DNA from: Anisakis pegreffii
Lineage: Eukaryota > Nematoda > Chromadorea > Rhabditida > Anisakidae
NCBI GenBank assembly: GCA_035041965.1
Contig: JAPYMA010000299.1
Span: forward strand, 144,414-208,413
Direction: 5' to 3'
Length of the DNA: 64,000 bases
In this document: piece by piece, positions 1 to 12,004 of the stretch
Position numbering within the stretch: position 1 is the stretch's first letter
Layout of the letters: each line of letters starts with the position of its first letter
Notes under the pieces: model-generated
Databases searched by the model: none
Seen by the model: only the letters and a program-made list of their open reading frames with translations
What the model was told of the DNA's origin: nothing
Program-made: the position numbers and the translations under genes

Positions 1-227
1 GAACAAAAAATGTCGAAAAACAAACGGGATGAATCGTGTACAATCAAGTCATACATTTATAAACCACTTGTACATTAAAAAATTACTGCTGCAATATTAT
101 CCAGAACAAAACAGCTGAAAAACGACAAGAATTTGGAATCAGTGAAAGCCATTAGAACAGTTTGAAACTATAATAGATCAAAAAATACCGCATTTGAAAA
201 ACACTTCTATACAAAGAGTATCCAAAC

Positions 228-405
228 TAATGTGTTGCGGGGTTCGGGAATTTCGGGGCCCCATTCCCGACTTTTTTCGAGTCGACCGCGTTTTCGAGGT
301 CTCTGCCTTGCTGGTATATGCTGCCGTTGGGACTTCCGATCGCAGCATATGCCAGCACACACCGCAAGCCCTGTCGGGGACCCCACAAAAAATCTTGCAG
401 TTTCC
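228..405. mobile_element. GC-rich inverted-repeat element, copy 1 (MITE-like)
   Basis: A GC-rich island in AT-rich DNA. The left end (CTAATGTGTTGCGGGGTTCGG) loosely mirrors the right end, where the reverse strand reads AATAGTGTTGG followed by a GTGGGGTCCCCG block. It contains TTTTTTCGAGTCGACCGCGTTTTCGAGG, closely similar to a block near 43.2 kb, so the two are copies of one family. Inside, 310-324 and 342-356 form a 15-bp stem with one mismatch. No protein is encoded; the overlapping short reading frames are composition artefacts. Confidence 0.55.
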
Positions 406-424
406 AACACTATTTCAGAGGATG

Positions 425-448
425 CCTGTGCAGCAACGGCTGCACAGG
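425..448. repeat. Perfect 10-bp hairpin with 4-nt loop
   Basis: CCTGTGCAGC, loop AACG, then GCTGCACAGG: a perfect inverted repeat just right of the GC-rich element, followed by an A-run. It could be an element terminus, a cruciform or a small structured RNA; the sequence does not decide. Confidence 0.6.
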
Positions 449-470
449 TAAAAAAGGAGAACATCTAGTC

Positions 471-1660
471 AGGGCAGGGCGGTGTGAGAGTATTTTCGTT
501 TGTCAGAGGAAACAGAAAACGGTGTTAAGAGTATAGGTTCGATATCTGGAAATTCAATGTTTTTCCATCAGAAAATCCTGTTTTTAAGGTTATGCTGACT
601 CCAGTTCAAAACAAATTCGGCCACCGGAGACGGACATTCGTTTGATTTTTTCCTCGAAATTTTCCCTCCTCGAATTTTTTGGAACCGATCGCATTCGGTG
701 TTAGGTGACGAGTAAGAGTCATAGTGCCACTTTTCTTGAGCCAAAGACGAACATCAGTGTTAATGATGTCCGCATTCCATGGAAACCACTAAATGAGGAG
801 TAAAATTTACTTACATAGATGATACAGTTGTGTTTGCAAGTCTAGGACTATTTTACTCAAAGAATCAAATGAACCTAATTATGATGACATATCATCTGGC
901 ATAGAAAGCAATCCTTAGAAAATTTGTTCAACGCAATCAAAGACATTTAATGATCGTAAATACAAGTGAATTACAACTTGGATTATCTGTTCTATTAACT
1001 GTTTTTGTTTCATTCAAGCTCCTGCTTTTCTTTTGCACTCTTGGAAAGTTGACCTATAAAGAAAGCTGCAATGTATTCAGACTTAAGAAATACAACATTC
1101 TTTCACGTTATGCATTAATTTTCATCGATATGCACCATACTGACCGCACCATTTTTGAACATATAACCGGCACAGCAGTGTGTAGTGACCAAGTAAATAT
1201 TCTTCACTGTGAGTGAAATCCTTTTTATGAAAGTGATTTCCGTTTCTCCAGCGAGAACAGATCAATAACACGACGACGCTTTCGTATTTGCGATGGAATC
1301 TGAAACCTTACAAGGTTACATAGAGATATGATTATAACAGTAATATTTCCTTCGCATTCATAGAAACTGTTCCATTTTTAACATTATATTAATATTTCTA
1401 TCCGAGCAGTTTGCAAGTATCGAAAGGTTGCAATAGAGCTATCTTCATGACCTATGACAGAGTTACGTACCTTCCACAACAAAAGTATTATGACGGAGAA
1501 TTATAAAAATAACAGACCTCATAATATCCGAACCGATAAATCAAAATTTGGCAAATTATCACCAGCAGCAGCAGCAGCAGAAACAGCAGAAGCAGTACCA
1601 CAGAAGTGCAAGCAATATGCATCGATACGTTGGTTCTCCGTGGTAAATATCTGATTCTAC
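471..1660. other. Intergenic DNA with a CAG-type microsatellite
   Basis: AT-rich sequence with no exon-like reading frame. A short (CAG)n-type tract lies at about 1561-1596. The plus-strand frame at 950-1216 has no splice or homology support. Confidence 0.5.
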
Positions 1661-1667
1661 CGATAAC

Positions 1668-4600
1668 CTGTGACAGAGATTTTAGTTTATGTGCTTTCCC
1701 TGCAATAAATTGATCAAAAAGACCGAGCGCTTTGCATACTACGGTTGTTTCATTCCTTTTCTTATGGCTGAATAGGCGAATCCAATAAATCACCGTAATT
1801 GAAATGCACCTTATAATCAGAATCAGTGTCGCCGCTAAACGCATATGGAAAGGCAAGTTGAAGAATAATTTATGAAGATCCTCTTTTCAATGAGTGAGTG
1901 TTGGACACTGAAGCGATCAAATCGAACTTGGTTTCTTATGAACACAATAAGATTGTTCTTTCGCTTGTTAGATATAATTGGTCTCATCTCAATTTATTTA
2001 CAAATCTGTTAGCAATAATGCAAGAAGTGAAATGAAATTTACCGGAAATGGTGTTGTCAGTATGGAACTATTGAAAAGAATTTCGTTCAGTGATTCACTT
2101 AGATTTTCGAATTCATTACTGTTTGCAACAACAAAGTGCACAGAAACCTCTTCATCATCATTGTTTCGTAACGCTCTTGTTATCTGCAAACAGAATTATG
2201 TTCATACAAAAAGCTACAAGTGGGAATGATGCAAAGCCATTTGGTGTCATTGATGTGGCTTAGTGAGAAGATTCTTGACAAGAGTTTCAGTTGACGATTA
2301 TCCGACGCAAAAATAGTGATCGTATTTTAAGATGAACAATTGAGATATGAACAACCTTTATAGGTAGTTGAATGGAATCGGCAGCACTCCTTTTATTTCT
2401 TTTCTGTAAAAGTTTTTCGATGATATCCTTCAATGCCAATGATAAATCATCATGGAATTGCGCATTGTCCAATCTGACCGATCGTGACACTCGCAAATTC
2501 AATTCAAACAATTGATCGTCACTTGATGATCGTGATGCTTGTTCGACGTCGGCATATTCAATTCCTGAGTAAGTAGCTGAACTGATGTTTGAAATCGACG
2601 AATCATCATAACTTTTCCATGCCAGTTCAGTACCTACATTGTTCTTCCCAATGGCATCAGCTTCTTGTGCTGAATCAAATTCCAAACTGTGATTAAGAAT
2701 ATATCGCACAGCAGCGACCTGAGATACCATTCCTTCGGATGAAGATGATAAATTGCTATCAGTCGCAATGCTAGGATTTCGTTGAATGATTTCGAAGGAA
2801 TCGTTCACTGAAAAAAAATGTTGATGAAATACGGAAATTTCTTTACAGGACAAATACAGAAAGGACAAGGAATTCGGAATCAGCAATTTGAATTTTGAAT
2901 GCCACTAATTTTCAAGGTTCCAAGAATTTTTCATCTTCAAGTATTTTCAGTTTTACGCACTTAAAGTCATCTTTTACGAAAGTAAATTCATTGCCTCTCG
3001 TCATCTTATTCTGATTCGAGTGAAAAGAATGACGGCTATCATAGTAAAAGATAATTACCACTTCCAAATTGTCCAATTATAAATATATCTTCTACTGTGC
3101 CTGCAAAAGAATGCAATTCAATAAACAACCGTTTACTGGAGAAAAAATGCTGATGAAGTTGGCAAATTCACACACAAGCACAATAGTAATTCCTTTTTAT
3201 GCGAAGCATGCCCTATGCTGAATCTAGATAGAACGCTCACTCAAAGAAGATACACGCATCGTTCAACTCTGCTGTTCAATGAATAAACAATAACCAATTG
3301 CTGCTCTGTCACATCTATGTAAACAGCAAATTATAACAAGCTTACTGTTCTCCAGTACGCTGCTCGAAGGGGCCTGCGGCTGTTCGGTGGAAGCTTCCAG
3401 AGACGAGGCTATACTATTACTACCGTTATCGTCTATGAATTGAGTATATTCAATCGTTTCTGCGATTGTCGTTTCATGACGGTTACTGATGCTATGTTGT
3501 TCGTTTATTGACAGTGTGGTTGTGATGACCTCAGTTGACTGCTGATTGCTATGAAAATCTTCAGATGATAGAATGCTTGACTGAACTGTCACTGCATCGA
3601 TACTGGTTGCATTACAGGATGGGGTTATTGGTTGTTTATTTGTAAGACCGACTTTTTCACTTGTTGATATCGTTGATTGATGTAGATCATTCGATTGCTT
3701 TGTGCTGTGAACGATCTGAATGTTCTCATTTGTTGCAGTAGTGAGTGATTCTGCTTCCGTGATACTCTTTGAAGATGTTGCCTGTTCACTCCCATCTCGA
3801 TCGTTCGTATTATCAGTTTGAATCATTGTTGGAATAGATATGGCACTTTGATTCGATATCATAGTCGTAACTGTATCAGCTGATGTATAATCGATCAAAC
3901 TCGGTCCATCAGTCTTTCCAGGAGATGATACCTCCGTGTTCAATTCACTCACCGTGAGAGTGATTCCTGCATCCGTTTCCGAGCTATGATTTTGAGGTGG
4001 ATTAGTCGTAAAAATGCAGTTATCGCAATCAGATATACCGTAACTGGGTGTCGTAGCGGTAACAAACTGATTATCAGTGACCGTTTGAGATGAAGATGCT
4101 TCAGCTGATCTGCTTGTGACAGATACGATATTTGTATGTGTTGGTCCAACAGTTGCGAACTTATCGATTGGTGGAGTGAAAAGTGAGTTCATTGTCGGCA
4201 ATGGAACCTGCTGAATGTTTGTGCTGATCTCAATCGAAATATTACCAGTTATAAGACGGACGTCTGTGCTGCCATCGACGATATTGGCTACGTGATGTGA
4301 TGCGGTCGAAGTCATCTGCAGTTAGTTACTTTAATTACGCATAGATTGTGAGTAATTGCCATGGTGCGATCTATGCAATATTGTTCGCATTACCGCATTT
4401 CATATCAAATAAAATAGGTGCTTAAGGAAAACTAAAGGCAGTAAACTGATAAATAAAATATTCTGGTTTCATAAGAAACACTTTTAGCTGATCAAATTTC
4501 AGCTACTGTTCATTCTTTTGAGAATCCTATGTCGGAAAAAGAAAAACCTTGGAAATCGAACGAGTAACTAGCAATTAATCCGAAATACAGTGGAAGTTCC

Positions 4601-6586
4601 GCAAACTAATATATGTTGAGAAGCACTGATCAAAGAATTATGATTAATGTTACTTTTGTAATCACTTTCAGTCACAACGAAAGAGAAAATGAAAGCAATG
4701 AAGTTGAAATAACCTTCGTCGAATTCGTATGTATGACAATTTCAGATTGATTCGCGAAAGCACGAACAGTATTAATGCGGTCTGATTCGAGAATCATTTT
4801 TAACTGCATTGATGTGATTTGAATTTGATTAGCTCCTTCAAATTCACTGCCTCCAACTGTAAACTGTCCATCGCGCCTCTCGATAAATGCTCTTCAAATG
4901 AGTTCTTAGACAACAACAATTTTGATGAATATCGTTCTCGTTTCATTAACTAAACAAGATTTGTATGTTACATTCTTTTCGAACAGGCAACTTTAGCTGA
5001 TACTAGTCACTGGAATCATTCTCCTCGTAATTATTCATATTACGTTCGATTATGTACGAATTTGCAAACAAAAAAATACTTCAATAAAAGCAAATACATA
5101 ACAATGTTAAAAGTACATTCATGTAACAAAAAATCGTTAGTCAATGAGGCGTTCAAGCACAAGATTCAAAAATTGATTCAACGAACTGAGAATACTGCTG
5201 CAATTCCACGTTAACAGTTGGTGAATCGAATCGAGTATGTATTGCCGTATTGTCCTCAACACATCGAATCCACATCTCATGCGACGATACGAAAATATCG
5301 AACGGAGATAGTACTGTTTTCAAAATTACCGTATGCCCGGGTGAAATTAATCGCAATGATCGGTAATCGCTAGCCAATTCCACATAAATTTTACCGTAAT
5401 AAACGCTCACCTATAAACATAACGACTAGTTGATCCTCATCATTCAAATAACATGAACGAAAATTGAACAAGATTTGAAGAAAAGAATCAAGGAAGTATC
5501 GAAGGCATAATAATGAAACGATTTCGCATCGCAGTTTTGAGTGCATACTTCTGATTATCACAATGCAATAACTATCATTTCACATACTTTCGCATTGTCG
5601 ACGTTTATCATCAAATTGTAGTTGTTAGTTACAGATGTGATGAAAAGCTGACGTAATGAATTTGTTGAGGAGATGTTTGAAGTGATTGTGAGGCGTCGTT
5701 CTAGGGAAATTTGCCACGTCAAGACTGTGATATGAGCGCGCACGGCAGATGACACTTCCAGATGCGCCTCTGGCTCTGACAGCATAATACTAACATTAAG
5801 CTGAGCGAGTACTTCTACTTTTGACTGACCATTACTTGTGCGATTGGACTCTAGGGAAACCTGGAAGGTGTGGCTGAAGAATGCTTTAGTTTAAATTGAA
5901 TAAAAAACATCGACTGAAAAATGAGTAGGAAAAAAGTTGAACATCACAAACAGATTAGACAAAGTTGATTTAAACAGAATGCTGCAGAATATCGCCGAAG
6001 TTAAAAGAGAGATGAAGTATTTATGCAGCTGATTCATATCCACTAAAAATGCAATGAACTGCTCACGTTTTACAACTTAAGCGATGAATTTTAGGCGGTT
6101 GAACCAACAACGTACGAAGCTTTTTCGCATAGATTTTAATCAGGAAGAGTTAAAATAGGCTTTCAAAGTTGATTTGCACTGCACGGTGCTTTTTCTACTA
6201 TTGTAATAAAAGTCGTGCAGGTGCACTCCAGCGAAAGTCTCAATAACCTGCATTTCGTTTGACTTTGCTGACAAATTAGCGTTCAGCATGTTCAGCAGTA
6301 TACGAACGTCATCGACTAATGACAAATTCTCGAGAGTTCCGTATGGTTCAAATTTAACATCAGAATTCATTGACCAGATGTGACCGTCAATCGAGTGTTC
6401 GGTGAGATCAATCCGGGATTCACCCGATATAACATGAACTGTTGACGCATCAATTGTAACATTGGAATTGTATGAGTGCACCTGAATTGTGATGCGTTTG
6501 AATTGTTCTCGATCGGAATTTTGCGATTGGAAATTCACTGAATGCTCTAATGAGATGCTTCGTACTTTTCTTGCTGCAACTCCCAT
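1668..6586 (-). CDS. Unrecognised multi-exon gene: Ser/Thr-rich, SEA-like, probably secreted or membrane glycoprotein
   Basis: I do not recognise this gene. Eight exons on the minus strand join in phase: 6586-6185, 5860-5588, 5410-5161, 4889-4714, 4315-3346, 2807-2356, 2183-2043 and, least certainly, 1880-1668. The first four encode beta-rich stretches with several N-glycosylation sequons (for example NSNVT, ANLSA). The 970-bp exon 4315-3346 is a Ser/Thr-rich, mucin-like region with few charged residues. The next two exons resemble an SEA-type fold (FELNLRVS, then FHDDLSLALKDIIEKLL, then EEVSVHFVV) with a furin-like RNKR site between. Exon 1880-1668 would add a hydrophobic helix (LAATLILIIRCISITVIYW) and a basic tail, but its acceptor is weak. 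The stronger acceptor near 1916 gives a short soluble end instead (CPTLTH). The start is unresolved: ATG at 6586, or an upstream signal-peptide exon. The early exons also faintly resemble beta-groove lipid-transfer proteins, which I do not adopt. Confidence 0.6.
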
Positions 6587-6727
6587 TTGTAGCGGAATGA
6601 TTATAGGCCGGGATTTCGGACGAATTTATGAGGATATGCCAATAAAAGAATCTGAATCAGATGCAGAAGCAGCAATGCAAAAAAAATTTGAAAATGAATA
6701 CTTGTTGTTAATGAGAACAAAACTCAC

Positions 6728-6874
6728 TTGTAAATGATCAGAAGGAAGCGTTTGTCGATAATGAACAAGAGGTAATGCATCATTCAGTTGAGAGTAATAC
6801 AAATGAATGATTAAAATAAATAATGCACTATTACTAGTGGTAATAATGCACAACAAACCACTACTGTTCATCAC
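6728..6874 (-). CDS. Possible signal-peptide first exon of the 1.7-6.6 kb gene
   Basis: The reading frame opens with two Met codons and a hydrophobic stretch (SALFILIIHLYY) like a signal peptide or signal anchor. It runs to a consensus donor (CAA|GTGAGT) at 6728/6727. It lies just upstream of the Ser/Thr-rich gene on the same strand and would supply a secretory N-terminus. No phase-matched strong acceptor joins it cleanly to the ATG-containing exon at 6586; the best phase-0 option is inside that exon (TTAGAG|CAT). The link is therefore an inference. Confidence 0.35.
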
Positions 6875-8229
6875 ATTGATAACATGCGCTCGTGACGTTT
6901 CACAAGCCCATCGATGTTACTATAGCGACCGAGAATGCATGCGATCTATTTTACTTTAATCGTTTATGCGATCATTAAGCCTTATTACTTCTGCACCCAG
7001 CATGACAGCTCGTGCACTCAACATTGCAGAATTACTTTCATAGTACTTTGATGGAACACTCAAATTCACGTGAAGAAATCATCGATGAGTAGACAAGATC
7101 GTTCATTTTCAAGAAGTTTACCACATTTCCGTGGTGGCTGCACAAAGAATTTCAACACAAAATTGTTGGCTCTTAATTTCCGTCAGCTTATTTTAAGAGG
7201 AAGTTCGAATGAATATGTCGTTTCTCTTATTTAATATTCTGACGTAATATTCGAGTTTACATACGAAAATATTAGCCAACGTCATAAATGCACACTTGAA
7301 TGATAACTGTTATCTCACAATCAAATAGACCCATAGTATTTGAGAAATTTGACCATGAAATAATGCAACACAGCACACATCGCTCGAATCAATGCGAAAT
7401 TTGCATGAAATGAGAAAAGAAAATGAAAATGAACTGACAGTTAACACATCCCCAATTTGTAGCTATCGTATTGCTCCAATGCTCAATTTTGTTTTGCAAG
7501 ACGATGAAAATGGAAAATTTATAAACAATTTCTGTGAAATATTACTTTGGATAATTAGTTGAAAATATCGCTGGCTCAAATTGTTTTTTTTTCGCTTGAT
7601 TACGCAATATAAATGACACAACCATTCAACCAAATTTTCTTCGAAAAACTATCCAACGCTACCATAATGCACGATGAGGCCAACAAAATAATCGAAATTA
7701 AAAATTTGTGCACTACAGCGCCTTACATACAAAAACATTAGCATCCAATCATCTTTCAGACTTCTTTTGTCGTAACGAAATTACGCATGGATTATTTCTG
7801 GGCTCAAAGGCATCTCCTTGAGGAAACTGCAACTTCCAGAATTTCGTTTCTTCTCGCAGTTAAAATTGTCATCCTAATTTTCAATCATAATCAATTAAGT
7901 CACTGAAATTCAGGGACGTTCTTATGGAACTGTTTAAATTCTTCTGAGAAATTGACTTCTCAATTTCTTGTGATGACCTGAAAACTGACACAGTCTACGA
8001 TCAATTATCAGAAAAGATGAGCTAAAAATTTTCTAAGTGCGGTGAAAATCTTGCTTTCTTAGGTCATTTGATTCATTCACGCGCACCAATACTGTTGTCT
8101 GGGTACACGATAAACGAGGTGATGTACAAAGCGAGTTCACAGAAATTTCGCCGATATCTACATTGCAGATTACGTATGCAGTCAAAGAATTCAAAATTAA
8201 AATTGGAAATAAATCTCATTTGTCAACAC
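6875..8229. other. AT-rich intergenic DNA, no gene seen
   Basis: No exon-like frame with splice sites on either strand. This stretch separates the Ser/Thr-rich gene from the non-LTR retrotransposon. Confidence 0.5.
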
Positions 8230-10565
8230 TTTTTTGACAACAGAAATAATACATCACCCGATGGAATACCATACATATGACCGCCCATACTATTACAACT
8301 CCACCGTGTCATATATTTTGCAGATCTCCGATGGCTGGCTCTGTCCCCTTGTGGTGGAATCAGCAATAATCAAACCCATACACAAAAGAGGCCCCAAAAT
8401 GAACCCACAAAACTACCGTCCCATCTCATTAACTTGCTCAATTTCCAAAGTTATGGAAAAAATAATTGCGTCCAAACTCAGAAGCTTGTGATATTGCATA
8501 AGTAAATTTGAGTAAAGAATTTTGAATAAATTAAGTAAGAATTTGTGTAAAATTATTCTATAAATGCTCGCACTTTTTGGACATTCTTTGTGTGTGTTTA
8601 TTCAGACGGAATAAACGGTTGTCTGGAGGTTTTGGTTGTGTCAGCAGAATTATAACAAAGGTATTTTATTTATAATAAGCTGTTTTCCCCTTTCCAATAT
8701 GGGTTTCTCAATAAAACATCAGCCACAGCGGTTCTACTCCAATCCTACCGAATTTGAGTGTCTCATTTAGACAAAGGGGCTTCATCGATACATTATATTT
8801 GGACTATAGAAAAGCGTTTAATTCGGTATCAATACCTAAATTCTCTTTAAAATTACGAACTTATGGCATACGAGGCTATCGCTTCAACTGGATCTGGGAC
8901 TTTCTCAAAAGCCGCTCCGAGTCAGTCCCTATTGGTGACTCCGTCAATACACCAGAACATGCCAGTACCAGAACAATTATGTTTCACAAGGTTCAGTTCT
9001 GGTACCCCTTCTCTTACTCATTTTTATCAATGATTTCCCTGAGTGCCCTCCTTCAGACTCAACATGTTTTATCTTTGCTGACGATGTTAAGGTCTATGCA
9101 TTCACCGACAACTTACAAGCGATATTTGACTCCATAAACCAGTGGTCATTATGTTGCCTCTTACGTTATCACCGGAAAAAACCAAATTGATTAGAATTTG
9201 TAGAAATAATCCTAGCAATCCTCTCAAAATTCGGAACCACGAGTAAACTACCTTCTCGTTCGTTCGCGACCAGGGCATTATAATAAACTCAAGCTTGAAA
9301 TTTCACCAACATATCTCCACCATAATCAAAAAAGCAAACACCAGAGCATCTCTCATACTGAGATCGTTCAGCACCAAAGATTTATCGCTAGTGAGCAGAT
9401 TATTTGAATCCTATCATCATCCACTACTCGAATATGGTTCATCCCTTTGGTTCCCCTCTGATCCATACGGTGACAAACAGAAGGTTACTATCATTAAAAA
9501 TGTTCAAAAAAGACACTCGTTTCATCTTTAAAAGGCTGTGTGGAAATTTTCGTAATGTACCCAAATACCAGGACAGACTAACAATATTAGGATTGGAGAG
9601 TTTAGAACTGCGGATATTCTATTCAGACCTGTGTGTGCCCTACAACATCATTCAATGTAAAATAGATCTCCCTTTGTATGAATTCTTCGAATTTTCCTCA
9701 AGTAGTGAACGAACTCGCCACAATAATTCCTTTAATCTCGCCGTTAAGTGTTGCACATTAAATAATACAAAATTTCCCTTCCCAGTCAGAGTTTTCAGAG
9801 CCTGGACCCTACTACCACAAAACCTTGCCTCCCCCTAATCGCTTCATATATTAAAAAGCAGACTCCGATCCCGATGAAATCGGATTCATATCCTTGATGA
9901 AATCCGGATAAATTGTTAGCTCGAACAATTTGAAAAATGTTCACGATTTCTTTTACTCTGTTTTCTGCTCCTTATATTTTCTGTTCTTTTACTCTACATC
10001 TGCCCTTATTAATTTTTTTCCAGAACTATTTCTAATATTGCGATTCGAACTATTTCTCGATACTACAAATTATTATAAGCTACAAATCCGGGTATTATAA
10101 GAATGATCTGCTTGATACGTCAACGATATGACAGTGTGTGCTTCACATGACATCTTATCACTTACGATTCATTTTTCATTTATTGTATTCTTTATTCTCT
10201 TCGCATTATCTCTTTTTCATTTTTTAATTCATTATACTATTTGAATCCTCTTTCGATTGCTTTACTTCTTACGTTACGTCTGTATTTTATGCCAAGATAT
10301 GTTATCCTAACAATATAAGAATGATCTGCCAACGAAACGATATGATAATGTGTGCCTCACACGACAGCCTTGTCATTGTATGATTCAATTTTTATCTTTT
10401 TATTTTATTCTCTTCACATTATTTCCTTATTTATTGTATTCTCTTTCGGTCGTTCTGCTTTTTTCTACTCTCCCCAATATTAGTTGGGGTAATGTATTCA
10501 CCACACCACTATCATTGTGATAAACTTGTACAGGTATTTTCAAGCGAATAAATAAATTAAAATTT
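8230..10565 (+). mobile_element. Decayed non-LTR (LINE, jockey-like) retrotransposon, 5' truncated
   Basis: Fragments of a reverse transcriptase lie in order on the plus strand but in shifting frames. SPDGIPY is near 8255; the finger region with QNYRPISLTCSISKVMEK spans about 8330-8487; QYGFLNKTSATAVL is near 8696; motif A is near 8802-8831; and the catalytic FADDVK is at 9074-9091. Then comes the connector/thumb region (FHQHISTIIKKANTRASLI, LLEYGSSLWFPSD), and a C-terminal block ends in a stop near 9838. Motif A reads YRKAFNSV, with Asn at 8820-8822 where the family has the metal-binding Asp. With several frameshifts, this makes the copy inactive. An unrelated AT-rich stretch of about 190 bp (8490-8680) interrupts the polymerase. 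The 3' untranslated tail ends in AATAAATAAATTAAAA near 10565. No endonuclease domain is present. Confidence 0.85.
10094..10445 (+). repeat. Diverged direct duplication in the retrotransposon 3' tail
   Basis: About 130 bp beginning TATAAGAATGATCTGC at 10097 recurs from about 10315. Both copies contain a variant of ACGATATGA.A.TGTGTGC.TCACA.GACA and then a T-rich ATTCTCTTC.CATTAT segment. This is either an old tandem duplication of the element's 3' end or a family-typical repeated 3' UTR. Confidence 0.65.
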
Positions 10566-10628
10566 GACAATTCAACAGAACAACTTTTCTAATTCAACCT
10601 GTATAACTGGCCAATACTACTTTTGTGG

Positions 10629-10838
10629 TTATTTTGGAATGATTTCCACTTGCACAACATATTTCTGACCGTCCGTCCACGTTCCGATAAGGTTAACCAA
10701 TAATTCACTAATCAAGCAATGTTCACTCCAAATAAGTTGCCACATGTCAGCAAAATCAATAATCCATCGAACTCTACGTGAGGCATGCAACGTATATGTA
10801 TGTCTAAGATCTTCAAGAAACCTTTCAAAGCTGGTCAC
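10629..10838 (-). CDS. Possible terminal exon of unknown protein
   Basis: A 69-residue minus-strand frame with exon-like composition (FERFLEDLRHTYTLHASRR ... QKYVVQVEIIPK, then stop). A possible acceptor (CTGTGACCAG|C) lies at its start. It sits directly beyond the retrotransposon tail, about 4 kb upstream of the Ser/Thr-rich gene on the same strand. It could be the end of an upstream gene, an exon cut off by the retrotransposon, or chance. I do not recognise a domain. Confidence 0.3.
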   Translation of the reverse strand: MTSFERFLEDLRHTYTLHASRRVRWIIDFADMWQLIWSEHCLISELLVNLIGTWTDGQKYVVQVEIIPK

Positions 10839-10944
10839 AGATAATATTCAGCAAAGTGCACGCGAATATTTCAGTGGTGAATTTAGGCAACATTTAGTTT
10901 TATTATTTTGTCATAGAAGTACAGCCAAATCTATGCCTCCATAA

Positions 10945-11857
10945 AAAATATTCTTTATCCTTTATATTGCAATAAAAGAATGATGATTGCGCTTCATTGA
11001 TGATCATAATTAAAACATATTCGTTTTTTGGTTAAAACAATTAATGACCATCGAAAAACAAAAAAACACACTCCTGCTTTCATCAACTGATTACGACGAG
11101 AATAGAACTGAGCAAATCAGCCATTGTGGGCCTAAACGGCACAACTTTGAACCACCAGAAGACTATGAAGGCATATTAACATCAGTGCAAAATCTGTCGT
11201 TATAGCTATTCACACAAAACTGATCATTATTTTGCAGCCCAAATGTGCTGGACGTTAGCATAATTAAATATGAGTAGAAGGAAGTTCAAAGGTTCTATGA
11301 TTTGACTCTCATACAGGGAATGCCGTAGGCGTGATAGAAGTTTCAGTAAAATATCTTCTGTACATGAATAGACGTGATGAATGCAAACTGAAACAATGAA
11401 GAACTGTGCAAAATAAATTAAACTGAACTGAACAGTAGCGATGATGAGTGTAGAATTCGGACTATGAAAGTACAGATCAATAATAAAAGTTAAGGAATGA
11501 AATAAAATGTGTGATAATATAACATTACGTGATTGTATTAAAGCGTAAATCAGATGAAGCGAAAACAGTTTCGTTAACAGATGAGATTTCCATTACAAAA
11601 ATTGCGCATTTAACTAGTTAGCACCGATAATTTGGAAATAATGCAAATATATATGTACATTTAAAGCATGGATAATCTGATTCGTGAGGAGTCTGTTAGA
11701 ATCTACAACCTAATTTATGCATAAATTAACTAATCGTCAACTTATTGATAATTCGAATCTGAAAGGTTCAAAATATGACAACAACTGTTCATAGGAAGAG
11801 CAAAATCACTCCGTGAAAGGTTATAATTGTCCTCACATTACTGAACTTCGAAAACAG
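10945..11857. other. AT-rich intergenic DNA, no gene seen
   Basis: No supported exon, RNA gene or repeat in this stretch. Confidence 0.45.
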
Positions 11858-12004
11858 CCACATTGCACGAATCTGATAGAACGAGAACATATACAAGAAA
11901 ATGAGTGTTCCAACTGTGGTCAAACTTATATGGATAACTGTTTTGGTTGTAGATTAAATATTCCCAGAGATATTCATAACTGCTGGATTGTTGACAAGTT
12001 GAAG
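11858..12004 (+). CDS. Possible Cys-rich exon (zinc-ribbon-like)
   Basis: A 147-bp open stretch bounded by an acceptor (AAAACAG|CCA) and a good donor (TTGAAG|GTAAAT), phase 0 at both ends. It encodes 49 residues with six Cys and several His, including CSNCGQTYMDNCFGC, spaced like a metal-binding ribbon. The frame stays open upstream to about 11813. No neighbouring plus-strand exon was found, so this may be a single exon of an unseen gene, a relic, or chance. Confidence 0.3.

Noticed and set aside
1488..1660. A hydrophobic Leu-rich stretch on the minus strand, possibly a second membrane helix.
   Set aside because: It is the reverse reading of a CAG-type microsatellite and follows a plausible donor, so it is probably intron or flank.
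2043..6586. VPS13/BLTP-type lipid-transfer protein as identity of the left gene.
   Set aside because: A few phrases (GTLENLSLVDD, beta-rich stretches) are suggestive, but the long Ser/Thr-rich region, N-glycosylation sequons, furin-like site and SEA-like end fit an extracellular protein better.
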